Assembly (NCBI RefSeq): GCF_000224085.1 | Contig: NC_015945.1 | Location: 2,367,501-2,431,500 of the forward strand | Direction of reading: 5' to 3' | DNA: 64,000 nucleotides | DNA from: Allomuricauda ruestringensis DSM 13258 | GTDB lineage: Bacteria > Bacteroidota > Bacteroidia > Flavobacteriales > Flavobacteriaceae | In this document: piece by piece, positions 1 through 10,929 of the stretch | Layout of the letters: every line of letters begins with the position of its first letter | Position numbering within the stretch: the first letter of the stretch is position 1 | Program-made: the position numbers and the translations under genes | Notes under the pieces: model-generated | What the model saw: only the letters and a program-made list of their open reading frames with translations | Database searches by the model: none | Told to the model about the DNA's origin: nothing

Positions 1-3000
1 CGTGGGCTTACTTATAGCGTACCTTTAAAGGCACGTTTAAAATTGTACTGTACCGATCCAGAACACGAAGATTTCGAAACTATCGTACAGGATGTGTATT
101 TGGGAACCATCCCTTACATGACTCCTAGCGGAACTTTTGTGATCAACGGTGCAGAACGCGTTGTAGTTTCCCAGTTGCACAGATCTCCAGGGGTTTTCTT
201 TGGACAGTCTTTCCACGCAAATGGAACAAAATTGTATTCAGCCAGGGTAATTCCTTTCAAAGGATCTTGGATTGAATTCGCCACCGACATCAACTCGGTG
301 ATGTATGCCTACATTGATAGGAAGAAAAAATTACCGGTAACCACTTTGTTCCGTGCCATCGGTTTTGAAAGGGACAAGGATATTTTGGAAATCTTCGACC
401 TTTCGGAAGAAATAAAAGTTTCCAAGACCGGACTTAAAAAAGTATTGGGCCGTAAATTGGCCGCCAGGGTGTTGAACACATGGCATGAGGATTTCGTGGA
501 CGAGGATACGGGAGAAGTGGTTTCCATCGAACGAAACGAAATTGTACTTGATCGTGATACCGTTTTGGAAAAAGAGCATATCGATGAAATCATTGATGCC
601 GATGTGAAGACCATTTTGCTTCACAAGGAGAACAATGCACAATCCGATTACGCCATCATCCACAACACCTTGCAAAAAGACCCTACCAACTCTGAAAAAG
701 AAGCGGTAGAGCACATTTACAGACAATTGCGTAATGCAGAGCCGCCAGATGAAGAGACAGCTCGTGGGATTATCGACAAATTGTTCTTCTCCGACCAACG
801 TTACAACCTAGGTGAGGTAGGGCGTTACAGAATGAACAAGAAGTTGGGCTTGGATATTGGAATGGACAAACAAGTGTTGACCAAAGAAGATATCATCACC
901 ATTATCAAGTATTTGATCGAGTTGATCAACTCCAAAGCAGAGATTGATGATATTGACCACTTGTCCAACCGTCGTGTAAGAACCGTAGGTGAGCAATTGT
1001 CCTCTCAATTTGGTGTAGGTTTGGCGCGTATGGCACGTACCATCCGTGAGCGTATGAACGTTCGTGACAACGAGGTGTTTACCCCGATCGATTTGATCAA
1101 TGCGAAGACATTGTCGTCCGTGATCAACTCCTTCTTCGGAACCAACCAGTTGTCCCAGTTCATGGATCAGACCAACCCGTTGGCAGAGATTACACACAAA
1201 AGAAGATTATCCGCATTGGGGCCAGGCGGTCTTTCCCGAGAAAGAGCCGGTTTCGAGGTGCGTGACGTTCACTATACACACTACGGAAGATTGTGTCCGA
1301 TCGAGACACCTGAAGGACCGAACATTGGTTTGATCTCTTCTTTGTCCGTATTTGCCAAGGTGAACAATATGGGCTTCTTGGAAACCCCTTACCGTAAAGT
1401 AGAAGATGGAAAAGTAGATACGAAAAATCATATCTACCTAAGTGCAGAGGAAGAAGAGGGAATGAAGATTGCCCAAGCCAACATTCCATTAGGGGATGAT
1501 GGTACCATTGAAAGGGAAAAGGTAATTGCCCGTGAAGAAGGCGATTTCCCGGTTGTGGATCCAACAGAGGTAAAGTACACAGACGTTGCACCGAACCAGA
1601 TTGCATCCATTTCCGCATCCTTGATTCCTTTCTTGGAGCACGATGATGCGAACCGTGCCTTGATGGGATCAAACATGATGCGTCAAGCAGTTCCATTGTT
1701 GAGACCGGATTCTCCAATTGTAGGTACAGGTCTGGAAAGACAAGTGGCTACAGATTCTCGAGTATTGATCAATGCGGAAGGAGATGGGGTTGTGGAATAT
1801 GTGGATTCACAGAAAATCACCATAAAATATACAAGGACCGAAGAAGAGCGCTTGGTAAGTTTTGACGATGACTCGAAGACCTACCAATTGGTGAAGTTTA
1901 GAAAAACAAACCAAGGGACAAGCATCAACTTGAAGCCAATCGTAAGAAAAGGCGACAAAGTGAAAAAAGGTCAAGTGCTTTGCGAAGGTTATGCTACCGA
2001 AAAAGGTGAATTGGCCTTGGGTAGAAACATGAAGGTTGCCTTTATGCCTTGGAAAGGATACAACTTTGAGGATGCGATCGTGATTTCCGAAAAAGTGGTT
2101 CGTGAGGATATCTTTACCTCCATCCATGTTGATGAGTATTCGTTGGAAGTAAGGGATACCAAATTGGGTGCAGAGGAATTGACCAACGATATTCCAAACG
2201 TATCCGAAGAAGCCACCAAGGATTTGGACGAGTACGGTATGATCCGTATCGGTGCCGAAGTGAAGCCAGGGGATATTTTGATCGGTAAGATTACTCCAAA
2301 AGGAGAATCCGACCCAACTCCTGAAGAAAAATTGTTGCGTGCCATCTTTGGCGACAAAGCAGGTGACGTAAAAGATGCTTCATTGAAAGCTTCTCCATCT
2401 TTGAGAGGTGTGGTTATCGACAAGAAATTGTTCTCTCGTTCCATCAAGGACAAGAGAAAACGTTCCGAAGACAAAGAAGCCATTGCCAGATTGGAGATGG
2501 ACTACGAAGTGAAGTTCCAACAGCTGAAAGATGAATTGATCGAGAAATTGTTCAGTTTGATCAGCGGAAAAACATCGCAAGGTGTAATCAACGATTTGGG
2601 TGAAGAAGTACTTCCAAAAGGAAAGAAATACACCATTAAAATGTTGAACGCTGTGGACGATTTTGCCCATTTGGTTGGAGGAAGTTGGACAACAGATGAC
2701 GCTACCAATGCTTTGGTTGCCGACTTGTTGCACAACTACAAAATCAAATTGAACGATATTCAAGGTAACCTGAGAAGGGATAAATTTACCATCTCCGTAG
2801 GGGATGAGCTTCCTGCAGGTATCATGAAGTTGGCCAAAGTTTATATCGCCAAAAAGCGTAAGCTTAAAGTAGGTGATAAAATGGCCGGTCGTCACGGTAA
2901 CAAAGGTATTGTGGCGCGTATCGTTCGTCAAGAGGATATGCCATTCTTGGAAGACGGAACCCCAGTGGACATTGTATTGAACCCACTTGGTGTACCATCA

Positions 3001-3549
3001 AGGATGAACATTGGTCAGATCTACGAAACCGTATTGGGTTGGGCCGGACAAAAATTGGGTCAAAAATATGCGACCCCGATTTTCGACGGAGCCTCATTGG
3101 ATGAAATCAACAAGCTTACCGATGAAGCAGGCGTGCCAAGATTTGGACACACCTACCTATATGACGGTGGAACAGGTCAGCGTTTCGACCAACGTGCAAC
3201 CGTTGGTGTCATCTACATGTTGAAACTAGGTCACATGGTAGACGACAAGATGCACGCAAGATCTATTGGACCATACTCATTGATCACTCAGCAACCATTG
3301 GGTGGTAAGGCACAGTTTGGTGGTCAGCGTTTTGGAGAGATGGAAGTTTGGGCATTGGAAGCCTACGGCGCATCATCTACCCTTAGGGAGATATTGACCG
3401 TTAAGTCGGATGATGTTATCGGAAGGGCCAAGACCTACGAGACCATCGTAAAAGGTGAGACCATGCCAGAACCTGGGTTGCCAGAATCTTTCAACGTATT
3501 GATGCACGAACTTAAAGGTTTGGGCTTGGATATCAGATTGGAAGAGTAG
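1..3549 (+). CDS. rpoB: DNA-directed RNA polymerase subunit beta, 5' end outside window
   Basis: Catalytic beta subunit of RNA polymerase. The reading frame is open from base 1, so the gene starts outside the window; 1182 residues remain and roughly the first 90 of the family's usual ~1270 are missing. Visible signatures are the lobe/protrusion motif [16 protein letters not shown] near the left edge, the [13 protein letters not shown] block, the GRHGNKG block and the C-terminal [20 protein letters not shown] stretch. The rifampicin pocket (1147-1233) reads [20 protein letters not shown] followed by LSALGPGGL and keeps the Asp, His and Ser of sensitive enzymes. The TTG at 43 is internal and not a start. 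rpoC follows after 38 bases, the standard rpoBC operon. The promoter is outside the window. Confidence 0.99.
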   Translation, partial: RGLTYSVPLKARLKLYCTDPEHEDFETIVQDVYLGTIPYMTPSGTFVINGAERVVVSQLHRSPGVFFGQSFHANGTKLYSARVIPFKGSWIEFATDINSVMYAYIDRKKKLPVTTLFRAIGFERDKDILEIFDLSEEIKVSKTGLKKVLGRKLAARVLNTWHEDFVDEDTGEVVSIERNEIVLDRDTVLEKEHIDEIIDADVKTILLHKENNAQSDYAIIHNTLQKDPTNSEKEAVEHIYRQLRNAEPPDEETARGIIDKLFFSDQRYNLGEVGRYRMNKKLGLDIGMDKQVLTKEDIITIIKYLIELINSKAEIDDIDHLSNRRVRTVGEQLSSQFGVGLARMARTIRERMNVRDNEVFTPIDLINAKTLSSVINSFFGTNQLSQFMDQTNPLAEITHKRRLSALGPGGLSRERAGFEVRDVHYTHYGRLCPIETPEGPNIGLISSLSVFAKVNNMGFLETPYRKVEDGKVDTKNHIYLSAEEEEGMKIAQANIPLGDDGTIEREKVIAREEGDFPVVDPTEVKYTDVAPNQIASISASLIPFLEHDDANRALMGSNMMRQAVPLLRPDSPIVGTGLERQVATDSRVLINAEGDGVVEYVDSQKITIKYTRTEEERLVSFDDDSKTYQLVKFRKTNQGTSINLKPIVRKGDKVKKGQVLCEGYATEKGELALGRNMKVAFMPWKGYNFEDAIVISEKVVREDIFTSIHVDEYSLEVRDTKLGAEELTNDIPNVSEEATKDLDEYGMIRIGAEVKPGDILIGKITPKGESDPTPEEKLLRAIFGDKAGDVKDASLKASPSLRGVVIDKKLFSRSIKDKRKRSEDKEAIARLEMDYEVKFQQLKDELIEKLFSLISGKTSQGVINDLGEEVLPKGKKYTIKMLNAVDDFAHLVGGSWTTDDATNALVADLLHNYKIKLNDIQGNLRRDKFTISVGDELPAGIMKLAKVYIAKKRKLKVGDKMAGRHGNKGIVARIVRQEDMPFLEDGTPVDIVLNPLGVPSRMNIGQIYETVLGWAGQKLGQKYATPIFDGASLDEINKLTDEAGVPRFGHTYLYDGGTGQRFDQRATVGVIYMLKLGHMVDDKMHARSIGPYSLITQQPLGGKAQFGGQRFGEMEVWALEAYGASSTLREILTVKSDDVIGRAKTYETIVKGETMPEPGLPESFNVLMHELKGLGLDIRLEE

Positions 3550-3587
3550 AACACTATATACATTAATTATATCATCACCATATTGTT

Positions 3588-6500
3588 ATGGCTAGAATAA
3601 AAGATAATAACGCACAAAAAAGGTTCAACAAAATTTCCATAGGATTGGCCTCTCCAGAGTCAATTTTGGCCGAGTCCCGTGGCGAGGTGTTGAAGCCGGA
3701 AACCATAAACTATAGAACGCACAAACCAGAGCGTGATGGATTGTTCTGCGAGCGTATTTTTGGTCCTGTAAAGGATTACGAATGTGCCTGTGGTAAATAC
3801 AAGAGAATCCGTTACCGTGGAATCGTTTGTGACCGTTGTGGTGTTGAAGTGACGGAGAAAAAAGTACGTAGAGACCGTGTAGGGCACATTAATCTTGTGG
3901 TTCCCGTGGCACACATCTGGTACTTCCGTTCGCTGCCAAACAAAATAGGATACCTTTTGGGACTGCCTTCCAAAAAGTTGGACATGATTATATACTACGA
4001 AAGGTATGTGGTTATCCAGCCAGGTATTGCCAAAGGTCCAGAAGGTGAGGAAATCAACAAAATGGATTTCTTGACCGAGGAGGAGTACTTGAACATTTTG
4101 GAATCCATTCCTACCGAGAACCAATACTTGGAGGATACCGATCCCAACAAGTTCATTGCCAAAATGGGTGCCGAATGTTTGATTGACATTTTGTCCAGAA
4201 TCGATTTGGAACAATTGTCCTACGAACTTCGTCATAAGGCAAACACAGAGACTTCAAAACAGCGTAAGACCGAAGCCTTGAAGCGTCTTCAGGTAGTTGA
4301 GGCTTTACGTGAGTCACAAAACAACAGGGAAAACAACCCTGAGTGGATGATTATGAAGGTGATTCCGGTGATTCCACCAGAATTGCGTCCGTTGGTGCCA
4401 TTGGATGGGGGGCGTTTCGCCACATCCGATTTGAACGACTTGTACCGCAGGGTGATTATCCGTAACAACCGTTTGAAGCGTTTGATGGAAATCAAAGCAC
4501 CAGAGGTGATTTTGAGGAACGAAAAACGTATGCTTCAGGAAGCGGTGGATTCCCTTTTCGATAACACAAGAAAAGCATCTGCGGTAAAAACAGAATCCAA
4601 CAGACCATTGAAATCCCTTTCCGATTCATTGAAAGGTAAGCAAGGTCGTTTCCGTCAAAACCTTTTGGGTAAACGTGTGGATTACTCCGCTCGTTCCGTA
4701 ATTGTTGTTGGGCCGGAATTGAAATTGTACGAATGTGGTCTTCCAAAAGATATGGCAGCCGAGCTTTACAAGCCATTCATCATCCGTAAGTTGATTGAAA
4801 GAGGTATTGTAAAGACCGTTAAATCTGCCAAAAAGATTATCGACAAGAAGGAACCCGTAGTTTGGGACATTCTTGAAAACGTCCTTAAAGGACACCCTGT
4901 ATTGTTGAACCGGGCCCCCACATTGCACAGATTGGGTATCCAAGCGTTCCAGCCTAAACTTATTGAAGGTAAGGCGATTCGTTTGCATCCATTGGCATGT
5001 ACCGCATTTAACGCGGATTTTGATGGGGACCAGATGGCAGTTCACTTGCCATTGGGGCCAGAGGCTATTTTGGAAGCACAATTATTGATGTTGGCTTCAC
5101 AAAACATCCTTAACCCAGCCAACGGTTCTCCGATTACCGTACCATCACAGGATATGGTTTTGGGATTGTACTACATGACCAAAGAGAAAAAATCTACCAA
5201 AGAAGAACCTGTTTTGGGTGAAGGACTTACCTTCTATTCTTCTGAAGAAGTAGAGATTGCCTTTAACGAGAAAAAAGTTTCGCTTAATGCCGGAATCAAG
5301 GTAAGAGCCAAAGACTTTAACGAAGAAGGGGAATTGGTCTATCAAATTATAGAAACCACGGTAGGTCGTGTATTGTTCAACACAGAAGTGCCAGAACAAG
5401 CAGGATTCATCAACCAAGTATTGAACAAGAAAGCCCTAAGAAATATTATTGGGGACATTCTTGCGGTGACAGATGTACCTACAACCGCTGAGTTTTTGGA
5501 CAAGATCAAGGCCATGGGATACGATTTCGCCTTTAAAGGTGGTCTATCCTTTAGTTTGGGGGATATCATCATTCCAGCAGAAAAGCAGGATATGATCGGC
5601 GAGGCAAACGAGCAGGTCGATGGTATTATGATGAACTATAACATGGGTCTTATCACCAACAATGAGCGATATAACCAGGTTATTGATGTTTGGACATCTA
5701 CCAATGCCATGTTGACCGAATTGGCCATGAAGCGAATTCGTGAAGATAAACAAGGATTCAACTCGGTATATATGATGTTGGATTCTGGTGCAAGGGGTTC
5801 CAAAGAGCAGATTCGTCAGTTGACCGGTATGCGTGGTTTGATGGCCAAGCCTAAAAAATCTACCGCAGGTGGTGGGGAGATTATCGAAAACCCGATTCTT
5901 TCGAACTTTAAGGAAGGATTGTCGATTTTGGAATACTTTATCTCTACCCACGGTGCGCGTAAAGGTCTTGCGGATACCGCTTTGAAAACGGCGGATGCAG
6001 GTTACTTGACCAGACGTTTGGTGGACGTTTCACAAGATGTTATCGTTAATAGCGAAGATTGTGAAACCTTGAGAGGTATCGAGGTAGAACCATTGAAGAA
6101 AAACGAGGAGATTGTTGAAACCTTGGGCGAAAGGATTTTGGGCAGGGTATCGTTACACGATGTGTACAACCCATTGACCGAAGAACTTGTGCTGAAAGCA
6201 GGACAAGAAATCAACGAAGCCGACGTGAAAAGGGTGGAGGCAGCTCCAATCGAAAAAATAGAAGTAAGATCTCCATTGACATGTGAGGCTCCACAAGGAA
6301 TCTGCGCCAAATGTTACGGTAGAAACCTTGCTACCAATAAAATGGTACAACGAGGTGAAGCCGTAGGTGTTGTTGCAGCACAGTCCATTGGTGAGCCCGG
6401 TACACAGTTGACCTTGCGTACCTTCCACGTGGGTGGTATTGCAGGTAACATTTCCGAGGACAACAAGTTGGAGTCCAAGTTTGATGGTATTGCAGAGATT

Positions 6501-7886
6501 GAAGACTTGAGACTTGTAAAAGGTGAAAACAGTGAAGGTGGTAAAACCGACATTGTAATTTCCAGAACGTCCGAGGTTAAGATAGTTGATCCAAAAACAG
6601 GAATCACATTAAGCACAAACAACATTCCTTACGGTTCTAAATTGTTCATCAAAAACGGTGAGAAAATTACAAAAGGAACCGTGATTTGTGAATGGGATCC
6701 ATATAACGGTGTAATTGTTTCTGAGTTCTCTGGACAGATTGCCTACGAGAACCTTGATCAAGGTGTTACTTACCAAGTTGAAATCGATGAACAAACAGGT
6801 TTCCAAGAAAAAGTAATTTCTGAGACCAGAAACAAAAAGTTGATTCCAACCTTGTTGATCAAGGACAGTAAAGGCGAAACATTACGTTCTTACAATTTGC
6901 CTGTTGGTTCCCACTTGATGGTTGATGACGGCGAGAAAGTAAAAGAAGGAAAAACATTGGTTAAAATTCCACGTAAATCTGCCAAGGCAGGGGATATTAC
7001 CGGTGGTCTTCCAAGGGTAACCGAGCTTTTCGAAGCACGTAACCCATCCAACCCAGCCGTTGTTTCCGAGATTGATGGAGTAGTATCCTTCGGTAAGATC
7101 AAGCGTGGTAACCGAGAGATTATTATCGAGTCCAAGACCGGAGATATCAAAAAGTACTTGGTTAAATTGTCCAACCAGATTTTGGTTCAGGAAAATGACT
7201 ACGTACGTGCAGGTATGCCATTGTCCGACGGTTCCATTACACCAGAAGACATCTTGGCCATTAAAGGACCATCTGCCGTACAGCAATATTTGGTAAACGA
7301 AGTACAAGAAGTTTACCGTTTACAAGGTGTGAAAATTAACGATAAGCACTTTGAAGTTGTTGTAAGACAAATGATGCGTAAAGTTAAAATCCAAGATCCA
7401 GGAGATACCATCTTCCTAGAGAATCAATTGGTACACAAAGACGACTTTATCAACGAGAATGATGAAATTTTCGGCAAAAAAGTTGTTGAGGATGCTGGGG
7501 ATTCCGAAAGATTGAAACCAGGACAGATTTTGACTGTACGAGAGCTGAGGGACGAGAACTCAATTCTAAGAAGAGAGGACAAGACCTTGGTAACCGCAAG
7601 AGATGCTGTGGCAGCAACTGCGACACCAATCCTGCAAGGTATTACAAGAGCATCGTTGCAGACCAAGTCCTTTATCTCGGCAGCATCGTTCCAGGAAACC
7701 ACCAAAGTGTTGAATGAGGCCGCAGTAAGTGGTAAAATCGATACCTTGGAAGGATTGAAGGAAAATGTAATTGTAGGACATAAAATTCCAGCCGGTACCG
7801 GCATGAGGGATTATGACAGCATCATTGTAGGTTCCAAAGAGGAGTACGATGAAATCATGGCCCGAAAAGAGGAATTCAAATTCTAA
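3588..7886 (+). CDS. rpoC: DNA-directed RNA polymerase subunit beta'
   Basis: Beta' subunit of RNA polymerase, forming the active-site cleft with RpoB. The 1432-residue length is normal for Bacteroidota. The N-terminal zinc ribbon ([20 protein letters not shown]) is complete. The Mg-binding active-site motif NADFDGDQM lies near residue 475. A second zinc site has its cysteines in [13 protein letters not shown], and the switch and trigger regions ([16 protein letters not shown]) follow. The start ATGGCTAGAATAAAAGAT gives the usual MARIKD N-terminus. It is the second gene of the rpoBC operon, and a strong hairpin terminator begins 8 bases after the stop. No truncation or frameshift is seen. Confidence 0.99.
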   Translation: MARIKDNNAQKRFNKISIGLASPESILAESRGEVLKPETINYRTHKPERDGLFCERIFGPVKDYECACGKYKRIRYRGIVCDRCGVEVTEKKVRRDRVGHINLVVPVAHIWYFRSLPNKIGYLLGLPSKKLDMIIYYERYVVIQPGIAKGPEGEEINKMDFLTEEEYLNILESIPTENQYLEDTDPNKFIAKMGAECLIDILSRIDLEQLSYELRHKANTETSKQRKTEALKRLQVVEALRESQNNRENNPEWMIMKVIPVIPPELRPLVPLDGGRFATSDLNDLYRRVIIRNNRLKRLMEIKAPEVILRNEKRMLQEAVDSLFDNTRKASAVKTESNRPLKSLSDSLKGKQGRFRQNLLGKRVDYSARSVIVVGPELKLYECGLPKDMAAELYKPFIIRKLIERGIVKTVKSAKKIIDKKEPVVWDILENVLKGHPVLLNRAPTLHRLGIQAFQPKLIEGKAIRLHPLACTAFNADFDGDQMAVHLPLGPEAILEAQLLMLASQNILNPANGSPITVPSQDMVLGLYYMTKEKKSTKEEPVLGEGLTFYSSEEVEIAFNEKKVSLNAGIKVRAKDFNEEGELVYQIIETTVGRVLFNTEVPEQAGFINQVLNKKALRNIIGDILAVTDVPTTAEFLDKIKAMGYDFAFKGGLSFSLGDIIIPAEKQDMIGEANEQVDGIMMNYNMGLITNNERYNQVIDVWTSTNAMLTELAMKRIREDKQGFNSVYMMLDSGARGSKEQIRQLTGMRGLMAKPKKSTAGGGEIIENPILSNFKEGLSILEYFISTHGARKGLADTALKTADAGYLTRRLVDVSQDVIVNSEDCETLRGIEVEPLKKNEEIVETLGERILGRVSLHDVYNPLTEELVLKAGQEINEADVKRVEAAPIEKIEVRSPLTCEAPQGICAKCYGRNLATNKMVQRGEAVGVVAAQSIGEPGTQLTLRTFHVGGIAGNISEDNKLESKFDGIAEIEDLRLVKGENSEGGKTDIVISRTSEVKIVDPKTGITLSTNNIPYGSKLFIKNGEKITKGTVICEWDPYNGVIVSEFSGQIAYENLDQGVTYQVEIDEQTGFQEKVISETRNKKLIPTLLIKDSKGETLRSYNLPVGSHLMVDDGEKVKEGKTLVKIPRKSAKAGDITGGLPRVTELFEARNPSNPAVVSEIDGVVSFGKIKRGNREIIIESKTGDIKKYLVKLSNQILVQENDYVRAGMPLSDGSITPEDILAIKGPSAVQQYLVNEVQEVYRLQGVKINDKHFEVVVRQMMRKVKIQDPGDTIFLENQLVHKDDFINENDEIFGKKVVEDAGDSERLKPGQILTVRELRDENSILRREDKTLVTARDAVAATATPILQGITRASLQTKSFISAASFQETTKVLNEAAVSGKIDTLEGLKENVIVGHKIPAGTGMRDYDSIIVGSKEEYDEIMARKEEFKF

Positions 7887-7894
7887 ATAAAAAC

Positions 7895-7927
7895 AAACCC
7901 TGGCCTTTAGGTCGGGGTTTTCTTTTT
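7895..7927 (+). terminator. Rho-independent terminator after rpoC
   Basis: An 11-bp stem (AAACCCTGGCC / GGTCGGGGTTT, two G:T pairs) with a TTTA loop is followed by TCTTTTT. It lies between the rpoC stop and the DUF3467 start at 7940, so it should end or attenuate rpoBC transcripts before the small gene. Confidence 0.9.
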
Positions 7928-7939
7928 AATATAAGTAAC

Positions 7940-8251
7940 ATGGCTGAAGAAAAGAAAAAGCAGAAGCAGATCAATATAGAGTTGGATGAAAAAACAGCAG
8001 AGGGAATATATTCCAATCTGGCGATCATCAACCATTCCGTATCCGAATTTGTAGTGGACTTTATTAGTTTGATGCCTGGCGCTCCAAAGGCAAAAGTAAA
8101 GAGCAGAATCATCTTAACACCACAGCATGCTAAAAAGCTGCTAAAGGCATTGAACGATAATGTGAGTAGGTTTGAAGCGGCCCACGGAACAATCCAAGAT
8201 TACGAACAACCTGCGATTCCATTAAATTTTGGCCCCACTGGCGAAGCATAA
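7940..8251 (+). CDS. DUF3467 family protein
   Basis: A 103-residue soluble protein with a Lys-rich N-terminus (MAEEKKKQKQ), the DUF3467 core IINHSVSEFVVDFISLMPG and SRIILTPQHAKKLLKALNDN. Genes of this family commonly follow rpoC in Flavobacteriia. Function is unknown; the sequence resembles a small alpha/beta fold and shows no catalytic motif I recognise. It starts 13 bases after the rpoC terminator, so it is expressed by read-through or from an unrecognised promoter inside the hairpin region. The alternative of a chance ORF is unlikely because the sequence fits the family along its whole length. Confidence 0.85.
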   Translation: MAEEKKKQKQINIELDEKTAEGIYSNLAIINHSVSEFVVDFISLMPGAPKAKVKSRIILTPQHAKKLLKALNDNVSRFEAAHGTIQDYEQPAIPLNFGPTGEA

Positions 8252-8287
8252 AACTACTTTTGCAAAATTATGTGTGTCAGTCCGAGC

Positions 8288-8374
8288 TGTCATCCTGAGC
8301 GCAGTCGAAGGGGCAGACGATAACTTTATAATACACCACTTTATCTTCCATCTCGACTGCGCTCGACATTGACA
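8288..8374. repeat. REP-like inverted repeat, copy 1
   Basis: Left arm TGTCATCCTGAGCGCAGTCG (from 8288) and right arm CGACTGCGCTC...TTGACA (to 8374) face each other across about 40 bases. The shared core is GAGCGCAGTCGA, which recurs in the same arrangement at 33954-34025. It lies in the gap between the DUF3467 gene and a minus-strand gene, the usual place for repetitive extragenic palindromes. Confidence 0.75.
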
Positions 8375-8404
8375 TAAAAACTTTCTTGTATAGGTCTTTA
8401 ATTT

Positions 8405-8836
8405 TTACTTCAACCACCCTTTCTCAATCCCCTTTTTTGAAAAGAAAATGAGGTAGATGCCTATTATTATAATGATAGCTGGCATGGCGTAAGTAGAAGG
8501 TCCAAAAGCCTCAACAGCATTGGAAATAAACAGCCAATAGATAAATTGTGCCAGGGCCGCAATTAGTGAAATGACAAAAAGCGGACGAGACCATTTTTTT
8601 CGGAGCAACAGACCAATCGATGCCAAGGCTCCGGAAAAAACAGCGATAGCAAATGCGGCGGTTGCCCAAGCTGGGATTCCTTCAAAAACTTCTCGCTGTG
8701 CTTGATCCATACTTTCCAAAAGTGCCATTTGGTTAAAAGCTTGGTTCAGATAATTGGCAACGCCCATCAAATTCCATAGAAGAGCAATAACACTCACCAC
8801 CCAGAACCAAGTAGTTGGTTTTACTGAAGTCGTCAT
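8405..8836 (-). CDS. Four-helix membrane protein of unknown function
   Basis: A 143-residue integral membrane protein with four hydrophobic segments: residues ~10-30, ~58-80 (AAFAIAVFSGALASIGLLL), ~86-106 and ~116-134. A short charged loop after the second helix (RKKWSR) and a Lys-rich C-terminus (SKKGIEKGWLK) suggest the tail is cytoplasmic. I do not recognise a catalytic or transport motif; similar small membrane proteins are common in Flavobacteriaceae. It is a lone gene, with its stop facing the REP-like element and prfC upstream on the same strand about 107 bases away. Confidence 0.7.
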   Translation of the reverse strand: MTTSVKPTTWFWVVSVIALLWNLMGVANYLNQAFNQMALLESMDQAQREVFEGIPAWATAAFAIAVFSGALASIGLLLRKKWSRPLFVISLIAALAQFIYWLFISNAVEAFGPSTYAMPAIIIIIGIYLIFFSKKGIEKGWLK

Positions 8837-8943
8837 AATATTTTATTTAATTGGTTATACTATCCAATGTACAAAAAAAATGACACGTGAAACTTGCAAA
8901 GTTCTAATATTCAGAATACTGTAGGATTCGGGTTGGTGGATTT

Positions 8944-10533
8944 TTACTCAAACTCCGAAGTGTAGTGCAGCTTTACCGAAGGGTATTTTTGTTGGGTCAT
9001 TTGCAGGGAGAAAGGCGAATCTGCCAAAAACACCAACTGCCCTTTTTTGTCCGTCGCCAAAAACTTTTGCTTTACACGTTTAAACTCTTTGAACTCTTCG
9101 TTGTTTTCATCCTCCGCCTCTACCCAGCAAGCTTTGTGCACAGGAAAGTTCTCATAGGTGCATTTAGCGCCGTATTCGTGTTCCAATCGATACTGGATTA
9201 CTTCATATTGCAATGCTCCAACCGTACCAATTACCTTTCTTCCGTTCATTTCCAAAGTAAAAAGCTGTGCTACCCCTTCGTCCATGAGCTGATCAATGCC
9301 CTTGTACAATTGTTTGGCCTTCATTGGGTCTGCGTTGTTGATGTACCTAAAATGTTCCGGCGAAAAGCTTGGAATGCCTTTATAGTGCAGTTCTTCACCA
9401 CTGGTCAAAGTATCCCCAATTTTAAAATTTCCAGTATCGTGCAGACCAACAATGTCTCCTGGATAAGAAATATCCACAATCTCTTTTTTCTCCGCAAAAA
9501 AAGCATTTGGACTGGAGAATTTCAGTTTTTTGCCGTGTCGTACATGCAAATAGGGGGTATTTCTTTCAAACGTTCCCGATACGATTTTAACAAATGCCAA
9601 ACGATCTCGGTGTTTGGGATCCATATTCGCATGGATTTTAAAAACAAAACCGGAAAAATCCTTTTCATCGGCCTTTACCAAGCGCTCCTCAGCTTTTTTG
9701 GGTCTAGGTGACGGTGCTATGTTCACAAAGCAATCCAACAACTCCCGCACTCCAAAATTGTTCAAGGCCGAACCAAAAAAGACAGGTTGAAGCTCACCTT
9801 TTAAATAAGCGTCCTTGTCAAAATCGGGGTAAACACCCTCAACTAGTTCTAAATTGTCGCGCAGTTCTTCAGCAGCATCGGCACCTATGATTTTCTCAAG
9901 TTCTGGATTGTCCAGATTGTCAAAAGCAATGGTTTCTTCGATGTTCTTTTTGCTGTTGCCGCTAAAAAGGTTGATGTTTTTTTCGTAGATGTTGTAAATA
10001 CCTTTAAAATCGTACCCCATTCCTATTGGAAAACTTAGTGGGGTCACCGTTAAACCTAATTTTTGTTCCACTTCGTCCAAAAGGTCAAAGGCATCCTTGC
10101 CCTCACGATCTAATTTATTGATGAATACAATCATGGGGATGTTGCGCATACGGCAAACCTCCACCAATTTTTCGGTCTGTTCCTCAACACCCTTGGCAAC
10201 GTCAATTACCACAATTACGCTGTCAACTGCGGTTAGGGTACGGAAGGTATCTTCAGCAAAATCCTTGTGCCCAGGGGTATCCAAAATGTTGATTTTTTTA
10301 TCCTTATAAATAAAGGCCAAAACGGAAGTAGCTACGGAAATACCCCTTTGGCGCTCAATTTCCATAAAGTCACTGGTAGCCGATTTTTTTATCTTATTAC
10401 TTTTTACCGCTCCAGCTTCTTGGATTGCACCTCCGAACAACAGTAACTTTTCGGTCAAGGTTGTTTTTCCGGCATCAGGGTGGGAGATAATGCCAAAAGT
10501 TCTTCGTTTCGCTATTTCCTTTTCAAATTCCAT
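8944..10533 (-). CDS. prfC: Peptide chain release factor 3
   Basis: RF3 is a GTPase that removes RF1/RF2 from the ribosome after termination. G1 is HPDAGKTTLTEKLL, G3 is DTPGHKDFAEDT and G4 is NKLDRE, followed by the RF3-type elongation-factor domains 2 and 3. With the start at 10533 (MEFEKEIAKRRT) the protein has 529 residues, the family's usual length. The frame extends 15 codons further upstream to a GTG at 10578. That extension is rejected because a TATTTTTG promoter box (10556-10549) lies inside it and the extra residues do not match RF3. No neighbour appears to share its transcript. Confidence 0.96.
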   Translation of the reverse strand: MEFEKEIAKRRTFGIISHPDAGKTTLTEKLLLFGGAIQEAGAVKSNKIKKSATSDFMEIERQRGISVATSVLAFIYKDKKINILDTPGHKDFAEDTFRTLTAVDSVIVVIDVAKGVEEQTEKLVEVCRMRNIPMIVFINKLDREGKDAFDLLDEVEQKLGLTVTPLSFPIGMGYDFKGIYNIYEKNINLFSGNSKKNIEETIAFDNLDNPELEKIIGADAAEELRDNLELVEGVYPDFDKDAYLKGELQPVFFGSALNNFGVRELLDCFVNIAPSPRPKKAEERLVKADEKDFSGFVFKIHANMDPKHRDRLAFVKIVSGTFERNTPYLHVRHGKKLKFSSPNAFFAEKKEIVDISYPGDIVGLHDTGNFKIGDTLTSGEELHYKGIPSFSPEHFRYINNADPMKAKQLYKGIDQLMDEGVAQLFTLEMNGRKVIGTVGALQYEVIQYRLEHEYGAKCTYENFPVHKACWVEAEDENNEEFKEFKRVKQKFLATDKKGQLVFLADSPFSLQMTQQKYPSVKLHYTSEFE

Positions 10534-10548
10534 CAACAAAAATTTCGG

Positions 10549-10556
10549 CAAAAATA
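10549..10556 (-). promoter_or_regulatory. Candidate TAnnTTTG promoter box for prfC
   Basis: On the minus strand this reads TATTTTTG, the Bacteroidota -7 consensus, ending 16 bases before the prfC ATG. It supports the internal start at 10533. No convincing -33 TTG was identified. Confidence 0.6.
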
Positions 10557-10578
10557 GGGGAATTATATGTTTTCCCAC

Positions 10579-10929
10579 TCATTTTTAGTGTGATTCGAGA
10601 TTGTTAATATAATTGGAAAAAAATAAGGAATTTAAACAAGCCAAAACCAAAAAGAAAGGTAATTTTCGCCGGTTTTAAATTTACGAGTCCTCCATAATAA
10701 GGATTATTCTTTTGTAAAACACACAATGAGGTAACTAATGATGAGGAAATCGCCTTTTATCGATAAAAATAGGAGGTAAATGTTAAATGGGTTAATTATG
10801 TGACCTGATTGTATCGAAGTGTGTCGAAAGGACCGGAGATATTAAAACCAATAAGAAAACCCCAATTTTCTTACAATTGAGAGAGCCACTTGTTGCCATG
10901 GTGATTAGTTGACCAAAACTTAATCATTT
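10579..10929. other. AT-rich intergenic region upstream of the module A adhesin
   Basis: About 350 bases without a gene between divergent prfC and the large adhesin. It must hold the module A promoter, but I find no clean TAnnTTTG box. A short A/T stem (TAAGAAAA / TTTTCTTA, 10852-10873) lies about 57 bases before the adhesin ATG and could be a leader hairpin. Nothing else is recognised. Confidence 0.4.

Noticed and set aside
43..45. TTG at 43 as the start of rpoB
   Set aside because: The frame is open from base 1 and the upstream codons match RpoB, so the gene starts outside the window.
1190..1717. 175-residue minus-strand frame inside rpoB
   Set aside because: Fully antisense to conserved rpoB sequence, with no family match.
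8965..9711. 248-residue plus-strand frame opposite prfC
   Set aside because: Composition is that of a reverse-complement shadow; prfC is unambiguous on the other strand.
10801..10850. Degenerate third copy of the REP-like core (ATCGAAGTGTGTCGAAAGG)
   Set aside because: Too few matching bases and no facing arm.
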